A stretch of 59,371 nt of DNA from Acidobacteria bacterium SCN 69-37 (GTDB taxonomy: Bacteria; Acidobacteriota; Vicinamibacteria; Vicinamibacterales; SCN-69-37), in NCBI GenBank assembly GCA_001724025.1, contig MEDJ01000015.1, forward strand, positions 1 to 59,371, in the 5' to 3' direction. Position numbers and translations under genes: made by a program. The first letter of the stretch is position 1. Every line of letters starts with the position of its first letter. The notes under the pieces are model-generated. The model saw nothing but the letters and a program-made list of their open reading frames with translations, searched no databases and was not told the origin of the DNA. Positions 9,086 to 16,712 of this stretch are shown piece by piece.

Positions 9086-9129
9086 TGTCACCTGCGCAAA
9101 CCGCCGATTCCGATGTTAGGATGCCGACC

Positions 9130-9303
9130 ATGATGCGTACCGCCTCCCATCCTCCTTCTCCCGATGCGCCCAAGCGGCCCTGGATCACGCCCGTGATCCG
9201 GCCGGCAGGCGCCATCGGCCAGATCCTCAAGGCCGGTTCGAACAAGCTCACGGTCGTCGGGGATCCTGCCGAACCGGGCAAGGCTCCGGGGCCGGATCTC
9301 TGA
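9130..9303 (+). CDS. Lasso-type RiPP precursor peptide (A protein)
   Basis: The short gene encodes about 57 residues, starting MMRTASHPPSPDAP. An AGGA lies 8 nt before the ATG at 9130. A longer form from ATG 9085, coupled to the cyclase stop, would add 15 residues. The motif KRPWITPVIRPAGAIG fits the aromatic-xx-Pro-x-hydrophobic leader motif bound by B1 proteins. The C-terminus is LKAGSNKLTVV then GDPAEPGKAPGPDL. No position offers the normal lasso ring geometry (first residue Gly/Ala/Ser/Cys, acid at ring position 7-9, Thr at -2). Identity as the substrate rests on its position and leader; the mature product is unknown. Confidence 0.75.
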   Translation: MMRTASHPPSPDAPKRPWITPVIRPAGAIGQILKAGSNKLTVVGDPAEPGKAPGPDL

Positions 9304-9306
9304 CGA

Positions 9307-10131
9307 ATGCTCGATCTCGTCCGCGACACGGCGCCGGCGTCGCCCGCCGGTCCGTCTGCGCGGGTGACGACGCGCTGGCAGGATGATCGCGGCGAGACGT
9401 TTGCCGTCGGCATGGCCGATGGTCCTGTGCGCTGGATCGACTGGCGCGACATCGGGCGATTCCAGTTCGAGGGCTCGTCGCCGCAGGTCCTGTTCCGGCC
9501 AGCCAGTCCCGGCGCTCCCGTTCCCACCACCCTTTTTGCCCGGGCGATCCAGCCACTGATCCTGCAGGCGCAGGGGTGGCCGGCGCTCCACGCCAGTGCG
9601 GCCGCCGGCGCGCACGGTGCCGTGCTGTTCTGCGGGCTCAGCGGCAGTGGCAAATCCACACTCGCGTATGCGATGACGCGCGTGGCCGGGTATCGGCAAC
9701 TCGCTGACGATGTCGTCGTGCTGCGGTCGGGCGAGGCGGGCTGGCAGGTGGTGCCGCTGCCCTTTCGCGCACGCCTGCGTCCGACGGCCGCCGCGCACTT
9801 CGCGGCCGCCGCACCCGGCACCGCCGGGACTCCACCAGTGCCGGCGCCGGTGCCGCTCCGTCTCGTCGTGGTGCTCGATCAGCAGCCGGACGCCCCGAGT
9901 CTGCCGCAGATTCAGCCGATCGCGTCCGTCCGGATGTTCTCGATCTATCTCACGCACGCGCACTGTTTCGACGAGGCCGATCGGGCAGCCGTCGAGCGCA
10001 TGGTGACCCACTACCTGTCGATGGCCGACACGGTCCGCGCGATCCGGCTCACCTATCGTCCCGACTTCCCGGCGCTCGATCGCCTCGTCTCGACGCTCGC
10101 CGATCTCGCCGCCGATACGCGCCGGCCGTGA
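9307..10131 (+). CDS. HPr-kinase-like protein of the RiPP cluster
   Basis: The 274-residue protein carries LFARAIQPLILQAQGWPALH, then a P-loop CGLSGSGKST at about residues 109-118 and LADDVVVL, the layout of HPr kinase/phosphorylase-like enzymes. Homologs in lasso clusters such as paeninodin phosphorylate a C-terminal serine of the precursor. Here the precursor has a Ser and a Thr near its C-terminal region (AGSNKLT), but its last residues contain no Ser, so the target is uncertain. The gene begins 3 nt after the precursor stop and overlaps the B2 gene by GTGA, so the genes are surely co-translated. Confidence 0.83.
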   Translation: MLDLVRDTAPASPAGPSARVTTRWQDDRGETFAVGMADGPVRWIDWRDIGRFQFEGSSPQVLFRPASPGAPVPTTLFARAIQPLILQAQGWPALHASAAAGAHGAVLFCGLSGSGKSTLAYAMTRVAGYRQLADDVVVLRSGEAGWQVVPLPFRARLRPTAAAHFAAAAPGTAGTPPVPAPVPLRLVVVLDQQPDAPSLPQIQPIASVRMFSIYLTHAHCFDEADRAAVERMVTHYLSMADTVRAIRLTYRPDFPALDRLVSTLADLAADTRRP

Positions 10132-10607
10132 GTCCCGTGGCCGATCGTCCCGCGGCGTCCCCTGCTGCATCCCGGCGCCCCATCGATTCCGCGTGGCTGC
10201 TGGCGCGCCTGGCGATGGCCTATGGTGCGGCGGCCGTGCTGGTGCACGTCGTGCCGCTGCGGACGCTGGCGCGCTGGGCGTGGCGGCCGGCGACCGCTGG
10301 CGATCCCGGTCGTGCGGATCGCATCGTCGCGACGGTGATCCGACTGCGTCGGGTTCTGCCGGCGGCCGGCCGTGGTGACTGCCTGCCGTTTGCGCTCGTG
10401 CTCTATCGGGAACTGTCGCGTGCCGGGCACGCCCCGCAGCTCGTCATGGGGTTCGAGCGTGCGGGATCGGGGGCAGGGCTCGAAGGCCATGCCTGGGTGG
10501 AAGTGGATCGGCGTCCGGTGGCCGAGTCCGTCGACGCTGTCGCGCGCTACACGCCCGCGGCCGCGTTCGGACCCGGGGGCAGTCTCACGCCTTGTGGACG
10601 CGATTGA
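10128..10607 (+). CDS. Lasso peptide B2 protein (transglutaminase-like leader protease)
   Basis: This 159-residue protein has the B2 catalytic Cys in GDCLPFALVLYRELSRAG (Cys85) and the His in LEGHAWVEVD (His121), with Asp127 or Asp136 available as third residue. B2 proteins cut the leader from the precursor while B1 holds it. The start is GTG, overlapping the kinase stop. It is the last gene of the cluster. Its 3' end overlaps the convergent PilZ gene by 23 nt, leaving no room for a terminator between them. No transporter or isopeptidase follows. Confidence 0.87.
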   Translation: MSPVADRPAASPAASRRPIDSAWLLARLAMAYGAAAVLVHVVPLRTLARWAWRPATAGDPGRADRIVATVIRLRRVLPAAGRGDCLPFALVLYRELSRAGHAPQLVMGFERAGSGAGLEGHAWVEVDRRPVAESVDAVARYTPAAAFGPGGSLTPCGRD

Positions 10608-10965
10608 TCAGATCGCCGACGGCGCCTGACGGCTCCTCTGCTTCGTTGTCGACGAACTGCACACCGGTGGTGAAGATCGGGGTCGCCCCGGCCGGCGCCG
10701 CATTGCGGCAGTGCATTACTCGGCCGGTCAGCTCGGTCGTCGAGTCGTCGCCGAGTGTCAGGCGGAAGGCGTGCACGGCGCCAACGGGAAACGGCACGGT
10801 CGTTTCGATGGCCATGCCGCCGAGGCTGATCTGGACGACGCGCACGGGCAGGTCGAGCGAGACTGTGTGACCGTGGATCTGGCTCAGCAGCTCGATGCGC
10901 GGCGATCGCCGGCGGTCGTCGGTGGCGGCAGCGGTCATGGTCCGGGAACGCGCGAACTCTATCAT
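10585..10965 (-). CDS. PilZ-domain protein (1)
   Basis: A 126-residue single PilZ domain. RRRSPRIELL supplies the arginine-rich start of the cyclic-di-GMP site and VVQISLGGMAIE the second motif, in which the usual Asp/Asn-x-Ser is Gln-Ile-Ser. Binding may therefore be altered. The start at 10965 has GGAGG at a good distance and overlaps the upstream stop (TGATG). It is clearly a paralog of the PilZ gene at 52654: both have RR-x-PRIE near the N-terminus, PFP followed by H-x-FR, and H-CR later. The type IV pilus and exopolysaccharide genes nearby are plausible targets of c-di-GMP control, but nothing links them directly. Confidence 0.85.
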   Translation of the reverse strand: MIEFARSRTMTAAATDDRRRSPRIELLSQIHGHTVSLDLPVRVVQISLGGMAIETTVPFPVGAVHAFRLTLGDDSTTELTGRVMHCRNAAPAGATPIFTTGVQFVDNEAEEPSGAVGDLINRVHKA

Positions 10966-11459
10966 CACTGCTGCCTCCTGGCCACCCCGTAGTTGTGGTT
11001 GATGATCGTCGCGTAGACGGAGTTGATGGCCACCAGCGTGAGGGCGGCGGCCAATTTGTTTCGCTTCGACATGTTGCGCGCCGCCATCACCGAGCTGAAC
11101 GCCACGCCGGCCTTGATGGCGATGAACGCCGCCTTGTTCCTCGACGGGCCCGACATCAGCGGATTGGCTTCCACGGCCCCGCGATCGAGCGCGAGCAGCG
11201 TCGAGTGGACGTCGAGCGCCTGCATCACGGCCGTCGACGCGTAGAGCGACGTCATCAGGGCCGATCGACCGGGCCGCCGCGGGGCCGGGTCGAAGCTGCG
11301 CGGCAACTGCTCGGGCGCGAGCAGCACCGGCGGCACGACGGCACTGGCCTGGAACGCCCCCGACAGGTCGAGCCGTGGCACCTCCTGAGCGGCCGCCGGC
11401 GTGACGCCGACGAGCACGGCCAGCGCCAGGGAATACGTGACGACGAGCCCGCGTGACAT
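10965..11459 (-). CDS. Small membrane protein with signal peptide (DUF5658-like)
   Basis: The 164-residue protein starts at ATG 11459, preceded by AAAGGG; a GTG two codons earlier is also possible. It has a signal peptide ending TPAAAQ and a Pro-rich stretch. The C-terminal region has hydrophobic segments including MQALDVHSTLLALDRGAVEA followed by NPLM, the Asp-x-x-Thr and Glu-Ala-Asn-Pro pattern of DUF5658-like membrane proteins. Later segments VAFSSVMAA and LVAINSVYATI are membrane-like. Function is unknown. It overlaps the PilZ gene and forms a two-gene unit with it. Confidence 0.6.
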   Translation of the reverse strand: MSRGLVVTYSLALAVLVGVTPAAAQEVPRLDLSGAFQASAVVPPVLLAPEQLPRSFDPAPRRPGRSALMTSLYASTAVMQALDVHSTLLALDRGAVEANPLMSGPSRNKAAFIAIKAGVAFSSVMAARNMSKRNKLAAALTLVAINSVYATIINHNYGVARRQQ

Positions 11460-11690
11460 GAGCACCCTTTCCGGTCGACATCGACCGAGGGCCGCCGGGC
11501 GGGGACGTCGTGCGCGTCATGCGCAGGATGCCCGGCGGCCGGTCGATAGTCGGGCAAGCGATGTGCCACACCGGCCGGGATCGGGATCAGGGGATTTGTC
11601 GCCGGAAATCGGCGGGTTTTTCGACGAATTTTGGCAGGACGATCGGGGCCCGATACGTTTCTGGCGTCGGGCGCACGAATGCGTAAGCGA

Positions 11691-12419
11691 TCAGGATCTG
11701 ACGAGCGGCGACGAGGCGCGGGGCTTCAGGCCGAACAGCCGCCGGAGTCGATCGAGCAGGTCTCCCCCATCGGCGGCCCGCTCCGCCTCGACGAGCGCCT
11801 CGAGGACACGCGCCACCGTTGGGACGACAGCAATGCCGAGGCGTTTGGTGGAGGCCGGCACCGAGGTCAGCGCGCCACGCCAGACGAGCAGCGCGCCGGC
11901 GCGGGACTCGAGCACGACGTCCAGGCAGTTGTCGGCGCGATCGTCGATCACGACGTCGATCGCGAGCGCGTCGGCGATCCGGCCGCGCGATCCGTGGACG
12001 ACGTAGACGCTCGGCAGCGGGAAGCCGCGGTCCTGGAGCCAGCGCTGCGTCTGGCGCTGCACGGTCCGCCCGACCGACGTCGGCCGGCTGGTGATGAACA
12101 GGATCTCCCAGCGCCGCTCGTCGGCCAGCGCCGCCAGGCGCGCGATCGCCCCCGGCTCGATCTCGTCGAGGCCTTCCCAGAAGTCTTCCGTTCCGGCCAG
12201 GTGGCGCCACACGGCCGCCGACTGCCGACTCGTCAGGTTCACCCCCGGCAACACCGGCGGCACGTCGTCATCATCGGCCTCGTCGCCCGGGGTCTCACCG
12301 GCGGGATCGCCGGACTCGACCACGGAGGCTTCGAGGTCGGGGAACAGGCGGATCGCCGCCCGGACGAACGGCGTGTGAAGGTCGGCGAGCACGCCGTCGA
12401 GGTCAAACGCGATGCGCAT
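11691..12419 (-). CDS. HAD-superfamily hydrolase (5'-nucleotidase-like)
   Basis: This 242-residue protein begins MRIAFDLDGVLAD, the HAD motif I with nucleophile Asp and general acid Asp two residues later. LFITSRPTSVG is motif II-like, and VVIDDRADN supplies the acidic motif IV. The start ATG at 12419 was preferred over one seven codons earlier because it places the motif at the N-terminus, as in related 5'(3')-deoxyribonucleotidase-like proteins. It overlaps the end of the polymerase/ligase gene by 17 nt and is the last gene of the long exopolysaccharide operon. An acidic insert (GDEADDDDVPP) lies in the cap region. The substrate is unknown. Confidence 0.75.
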   Translation of the reverse strand: MRIAFDLDGVLADLHTPFVRAAIRLFPDLEASVVESGDPAGETPGDEADDDDVPPVLPGVNLTSRQSAAVWRHLAGTEDFWEGLDEIEPGAIARLAALADERRWEILFITSRPTSVGRTVQRQTQRWLQDRGFPLPSVYVVHGSRGRIADALAIDVVIDDRADNCLDVVLESRAGALLVWRGALTSVPASTKRLGIAVVPTVARVLEALVEAERAADGGDLLDRLRRLFGLKPRASSPLVRS

Positions 12420-13788
12420 GAGATGAGTGAAGCGGGGCACGTGGCCGGTGCACGGCCACCGCAGCCAGTGCCACGGCCAGCACCGCGTTGCCCGGCATCT
12501 GCAGACTGAACTCTACAACCGACTGCGCCGCGATCCCAATCAGTCCGGCCACGGCGCCGCGGCGGATCCAGTAGGTCATCGGCGACTCGTCGCCGCTCCG
12601 CAGCCGGCGGCCGATGCCGAGGATCAGCACGCCGGCGACGAGCACCGCCGGGATCGTGACGAGGAGTCCGCCCTCGGCCACGAGCTGCAGATAGTCGTTG
12701 TGGGCCTGCGCGTAGAACGCCTCGCGATCGCGCGTCTGGTAGATGAGCATCGCCCGGCGGTAGCCACCAAGCCCGGTGCCGACGATCGGGAAGTCGCTGA
12801 TGATGCGGCCGGTGTCGCGCCAGGCCGAGAGTCGGCCGCCGACATCGTCCGAGGCGCGGCCGAACCGCGCGGCCACGGCACCGGGGCCCGACCAGAGCAT
12901 GGCGGCCACGAACACGCCGACAACGGCTGTCGTGACCACGAGGCGCGGGGCGCCGCGGAGACCGCGCCACAGGAAGCCGGCAAACGCGACGATCGCGATC
13001 GCGCCGGCGGCAATTCCCGAACGCGAGCCGGTGAGGACGAGCGCGGCCGTCATGATCAGCAGGCTCGCCAGGGCGAGCAGCACGCGATTGCCGTCCGGGC
13101 TCCCGAGCCAGCGTCCCCAGGCCCGGCCGCCGCGTCGCGCTGCGTCAGGCGCCTGGACCAGCAGGGCCCAGCCGTACGCGGCCACGACGGGCAGCAGCAT
13201 CAGCATCCAGCCGGCGAAGTGGTTGCGGTTGACGAAGGGCCCGAAGATGGCGCCGCCCTGGCGTGGAGTCCAGAAGCCGTAGATGCGATCGACATCGGCA
13301 TCGAGGATGGCCGCCTGGACGATCCCGACCACGGCGACGGCTACGGCCAGCATCATCACCTGGCCGATCAGCCACTCGAGCGACCAGCGCCGCACGAGTC
13401 GCGCCGCGCCGACGAGCAGGAGGCCGAAGGCCACGACCTCCGCCAGCACGACGCGCGTGGCTGCCGGATCGAGCGAGAGCGCGTTCAGATCGGCCGGATG
13501 ATAGCCGAGCCGGAACTCGCGGAAGAACCTGTCGACGCCGGGTGACAGCGTGGTGACGAGCCACGAGGGCAGCGCCACTGTCTGGATCGCGATGGCGCCG
13601 CACAGCACGGCCAGGGCGAGCAGCAGCCGCGCCAGCCGGGGATCGCGCCAGGCGCGGTCGCGGGCAACGCCGGTGAGGCCGAGGGCCGCGGCGGCTGCGA
13701 ACAGCGGCCAGTAGGCCCACGGGTAGACGGCACCGAAGCACAGCACGCCCCAGGCGAGCAGGACGAGCAGGGGCCAGCCGCGGCGCAT
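12403..13788 (-). CDS. O-antigen ligase/polymerase-like membrane protein (Wzy_C type)
   Basis: The 461-residue polytopic protein starts MRRGWPLLVLLAWGVLCFGA and has about ten or more hydrophobic segments. The large periplasmic loop contains GPFVNRNHFAGWML, the signature of the O-antigen ligase (WaaL/Wzy_C) family, and later GTGLGGYRRAMLIY and the polar AHNDYLQLVAEGG, another family hallmark with a conserved His. Such proteins polymerise or transfer lipid-linked glycans in the inner membrane. The start overlaps the upstream stop as TGATG. A second, different polymerase-like protein is encoded at 22936, so this one could act as the ligase or as a second polymerase. Confidence 0.87.
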   Translation of the reverse strand: MRRGWPLLVLLAWGVLCFGAVYPWAYWPLFAAAAALGLTGVARDRAWRDPRLARLLLALAVLCGAIAIQTVALPSWLVTTLSPGVDRFFREFRLGYHPADLNALSLDPAATRVVLAEVVAFGLLLVGAARLVRRWSLEWLIGQVMMLAVAVAVVGIVQAAILDADVDRIYGFWTPRQGGAIFGPFVNRNHFAGWMLMLLPVVAAYGWALLVQAPDAARRGGRAWGRWLGSPDGNRVLLALASLLIMTAALVLTGSRSGIAAGAIAIVAFAGFLWRGLRGAPRLVVTTAVVGVFVAAMLWSGPGAVAARFGRASDDVGGRLSAWRDTGRIISDFPIVGTGLGGYRRAMLIYQTRDREAFYAQAHNDYLQLVAEGGLLVTIPAVLVAGVLILGIGRRLRSGDESPMTYWIRRGAVAGLIGIAAQSVVEFSLQMPGNAVLAVALAAVAVHRPRAPLHSSHAHRV

Positions 13789-14891
13789 CACGTCCGCACC
13801 AGCCAGCGCCGAGCACCGCGCGCGATGCGGCGCAGATACAGCACCCAGAGCGGGGCACCGCTTGCGGGCGCGTAGACGGTGCGCATGTAGGTTGCCGGGG
13901 GAAACAGGTGATCGCGCGCGAACTGCAGGCGTGAACCCCAGCCCTTCACGTGTCGGACATCCGACAACACCCGCCGCACGTGTGCGGCGCGCGGATCGTA
14001 GAACGCCGCATCGTCCGCGTCGTCCCCCGCCGCGCACAGGGCCGCCAGCCGGTCGGCGGGGACTGGCGCCGCCACCCAGACGCGGGCGGCCTCGAGCGTG
14101 CGCGCACAGGCGGCCTCGATGCCGCTGGCGCGCGCAAGGGCGGCCAGCGTGTCCCAGTCGGTCTCGGTCATCCGCCCGGCGATCAGGCGGACGTCGTAGA
14201 GCCAGATCAGCCGATCGTCGTTGTAGTGGTGCGCCACGCGGTGGACGCACGCCAGCGCCAGCGCGTGCGGCCCTCCCAGGCCGCGGGCCCCGTGGCCGAG
14301 GCGCGGCCGCGGCTCGGCCTGGCTGTCGAGCTCGGCGAAGGTCAGCGCATCGCCGAACCGGTGCGGGTTGAACGCGCGCCAGTGCAGATCGATCACGTGG
14401 GCGACCGCCTCGTCTCGAATCAGCCGGAACGGTTGCTGATACATCAACAGAGGTCCACCGCTCTGCCCCACCGCTTCGTAGCCGAGCGTGTGCAGGACCT
14501 GGCTGGCTGCTTCCCGATCGTCGGGGGCAACGAGGAGATCCGTGTCGGTTCGCTGGCGGAGATCGGGCGAGGGATACACGCTGTACGCGAGGTCCGCGCC
14601 CTTCATGATCAGCGTGCGGAGTCCCGCGGCCGACAGGGCCGCGACGACGCGCCGCAGTTCGTGCTCGCGGACGAGGTCGGCGGCCAGGGCCTGCCGACGC
14701 GCGGTCGCCAGCCGCTCGCGGAGCGTGGCTGGACAGGCCGTTGACGATACGGCCGCGTCGGCCACGATCGGCAGGACGCCTTCGGCCAGCGCCCGCCGCC
14801 ACACGACGTCGTCGGATTCATGGGCCAGCGACGCCCATCCCCCGTCGTCGCCGCGGAGGATCGCGGCCAGCGCGGCACGGACGCCCGACAC
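13788..14891 (-). CDS. Nucleotidyltransferase-fold protein (NTP_transf_5-like)
   Basis: About 367 residues from a GTG at 14891, one nucleotide after the preceding stop. The central region has LRTLIMKGADLAYSVYP and LRQRTDTDLLV, the Lys-Gly and Asp-x-Asp pattern of the NTP_transf_5 nucleotidyltransferase fold, followed by YQQPFRLIRD and VIDLHWRAFN. These proteins are frequent in exopolysaccharide and in lasso-type RiPP clusters, but their reaction has not been shown as far as I know. Here it sits in the exopolysaccharide operon, about 3.2 kb from the lasso-type genes, on the opposite strand. Start choice is uncertain by a few codons. Confidence 0.75.
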   Translation of the reverse strand: MSGVRAALAAILRGDDGGWASLAHESDDVVWRRALAEGVLPIVADAAVSSTACPATLRERLATARRQALAADLVREHELRRVVAALSAAGLRTLIMKGADLAYSVYPSPDLRQRTDTDLLVAPDDREAASQVLHTLGYEAVGQSGGPLLMYQQPFRLIRDEAVAHVIDLHWRAFNPHRFGDALTFAELDSQAEPRPRLGHGARGLGGPHALALACVHRVAHHYNDDRLIWLYDVRLIAGRMTETDWDTLAALARASGIEAACARTLEAARVWVAAPVPADRLAALCAAGDDADDAAFYDPRAAHVRRVLSDVRHVKGWGSRLQFARDHLFPPATYMRTVYAPASGAPLWVLYLRRIARGARRWLVRT

Positions 14892-14892
14892 G

Positions 14893-16071
14893 TCAGAACG
14901 CGCCGACACCCCGGGCCCAGGACCGGAACACGATGCGTCGGACCGAGGCGTGGCCGAGCAGCGCGATGGCCGCCTTCCGATGCCAGTTGAACGAGGCCGT
15001 GCGGGCGATGAGCGTGGCAATTGCCTCTCCGCGCGCCAGGTCGATGAGTTCGTCGATCGACTCGTCGCTCAGGCGCGCGGCGATGCTGCGGAACGCGAGC
15101 CCGACGCGGATTTCCTGGCCGAGCCGGCGGCGCCAGCGCCCCTCGTAGCATCGCAGCGCGCGGGCATCGAGCCGGTCCTTCACCAGCGCCTCGCCGAGCG
15201 CCTCGGCGGCAAACACGCCACTCAGCATGCCGTAGTAGATGCCGCCGCCCGTTGTCGGCTTCACGAGGCCCGCGGCGTCGCCCACGGCGAGCACGCGGTC
15301 GCCGTACGACCGCTGCACCGGGCCGAGCGGCAGCATCTTGCGGCGCGGCGCGGGAATCGTGGCCGGATCGATGCCGGCGCGTCGACCAATCGACGCGATG
15401 AAGGCGGCAAAGCGTTCCGCACTGCGCGTCTCGCTCATCAGGCCGATGCGCGCGAACGCCTCGTCGCCCCGGCGGAACGGCACCATCCACGCAAAGCCCG
15501 ACGGTGCGACCTCGCGGCCGAACTGTACCTCGATCTCGGGATGCGCCGGGAACGGGCTCTCGACCTGCGCGCTCTGGAGGAAGACCTCGGGGAGTCCCAG
15601 CCCGAGGCTGCGATGGAAACGGTAGCTCGCACCGCACGCCAGCACGGCGGCCCGCGCGTCGATCGGCTGGGCGAGGCCGCGTCCGGACACCACCACGCGG
15701 TCGGCGCTCACGGTCACCTGATCGACCCGCACGTCGCAGCGCAGGTCCACGCCCGCTGTCACGGCGCGTGCGGCCAGGTGGCGATCCAGCGCCGCGCGAT
15801 CGATCACCGTCGCGTTGACGCGGTCGCTGCGCAGCGGCACGGATTGGCCGGTGGCGCCCCAGAACCTGGCGACGCCGGCCTCGGCCAGGATCAACGATCG
15901 CGGCAGGTCGAACTCGTCGAAGGCCTCCGTCCCGAGCAGGCCCGTGCAGTGGACCGGCTGGCCGATCTCGGCATGCTCCTCGAGCATGACGACGTCCCGC
16001 CCCTGCTCGGCCAGCCGCTTCGCAACCGTCGACCCGGCCGGGCCGCCCCCGATGACAACGACATCACGCAC
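14893..16071 (-). CDS. FAD-dependent oxidoreductase, geranylgeranyl-reductase family
   Basis: The 392-residue protein begins with GTG and reads VRDVVVIGGGPAGSTVAKRL, a Rossmann dinucleotide site (GGGPAGS). It continues with VHCTGLLGTEAF and later VLAVGDAAGLVKPTTGGGIY, the second FAD motif typical of geranylgeranyl reductases and related flavoproteins that saturate isoprenoid double bonds. It lies between the priming sugar transferase and a nucleotidyltransferase-like gene, 17 nt from the former. A role in reducing a polyprenyl carrier or another lipid linked to the polymer is an inference from that position. Oxidation of some other substrate cannot be excluded. Confidence 0.82.
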   Translation of the reverse strand: MRDVVVIGGGPAGSTVAKRLAEQGRDVVMLEEHAEIGQPVHCTGLLGTEAFDEFDLPRSLILAEAGVARFWGATGQSVPLRSDRVNATVIDRAALDRHLAARAVTAGVDLRCDVRVDQVTVSADRVVVSGRGLAQPIDARAAVLACGASYRFHRSLGLGLPEVFLQSAQVESPFPAHPEIEVQFGREVAPSGFAWMVPFRRGDEAFARIGLMSETRSAERFAAFIASIGRRAGIDPATIPAPRRKMLPLGPVQRSYGDRVLAVGDAAGLVKPTTGGGIYYGMLSGVFAAEALGEALVKDRLDARALRCYEGRWRRRLGQEIRVGLAFRSIAARLSDESIDELIDLARGEAIATLIARTASFNWHRKAAIALLGHASVRRIVFRSWARGVGAF

Positions 16072-16088
16072 GCGACAACCCTGTCCCC

Positions 16089-16712
16089 TCAGAACTTCCG
16101 GCCGCGGACTTCCCAGCGGCCACGCAGCGAGATCCAGAACGACAGGGCGATCAACCGCACGTCGAGGCCGACAGACCGTCGCCGGATGTAGACCCGATCG
16201 TATCGGAACTTCTGACGCCGCGGCAGATCGCGCGCGGCGTAGATCTGGGCAACGCCCGTCAGGCCAGGCACGACCGACGATCGCAGCGCGTAGCCGGGCA
16301 CGTCCTCGAGGGCCTCGGCCCGGCCGTCGCCCTGCAGCTCGATCTCGCCGGGCCGGAGGGCGCGCGGACCGACGAAACTCATGTCCCCCACGAAGATGCT
16401 CCAGAGCTGCGGCAGCTCGTCCATGGCCGTAGCGCGCAGCCACCGGCCCACGCGGGTGATTCTCGGATCGCCATCCGACGCCTGTCGAGCGCCGACGAGC
16501 GCCTCGGCATCCGGAATCATCGAGCGGAACTTGTAGACACGGAAGACCCGGCCGCCCTGCCCCGCCCGCTCCTGGCTGTAGAACACGTCGCCCCCGTCCT
16601 CCAGCTTCACCGCCACCGCCGCCAGCACCCACACGGGCATCGACAGCAGCAGGCCGGTACCGGCCAGGGAGACGTCGAGCGCGCGCTTCACGACGCGACC
16701 TGCCGTCGTCAC
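16089..16712 (-). CDS. Priming sugar transferase (bacterial sugar transferase family)
   Basis: The 207-residue protein has one N-terminal membrane helix (LLLSMPVWVLAAVAVKL) then the family core: FYSQERAGQGGRVFRVYKFR, MDELPQLWSIFVGDMSFVGP and RPGLTGVAQ-like VPGLTGVAQI. This is the short catalytic form (like WcaJ/EpsL C-termini) that moves a hexose-1-phosphate onto undecaprenyl phosphate and starts repeat-unit synthesis on the inner face of the membrane. It starts with GTG overlapping the previous stop (GTGA). Its presence shows the polymer is built on a lipid carrier. Confidence 0.93.
   Translation of the reverse strand: MTTAGRVVKRALDVSLAGTGLLLSMPVWVLAAVAVKLEDGGDVFYSQERAGQGGRVFRVYKFRSMIPDAEALVGARQASDGDPRITRVGRWLRATAMDELPQLWSIFVGDMSFVGPRALRPGEIELQGDGRAEALEDVPGYALRSSVVPGLTGVAQIYAARDLPRRQKFRYDRVYIRRRSVGLDVRLIALSFWISLRGRWEVRGRKF

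Noticed and set aside
13789..14802. Extension of the WaaL-like frame upstream to give 799 residues
   Set aside because: The extension reads through the nucleotidyltransferase gene in another frame and has low-complexity Arg/Gly/Ala sequence. ATG 13788 overlaps the previous stop and starts a normal membrane protein.
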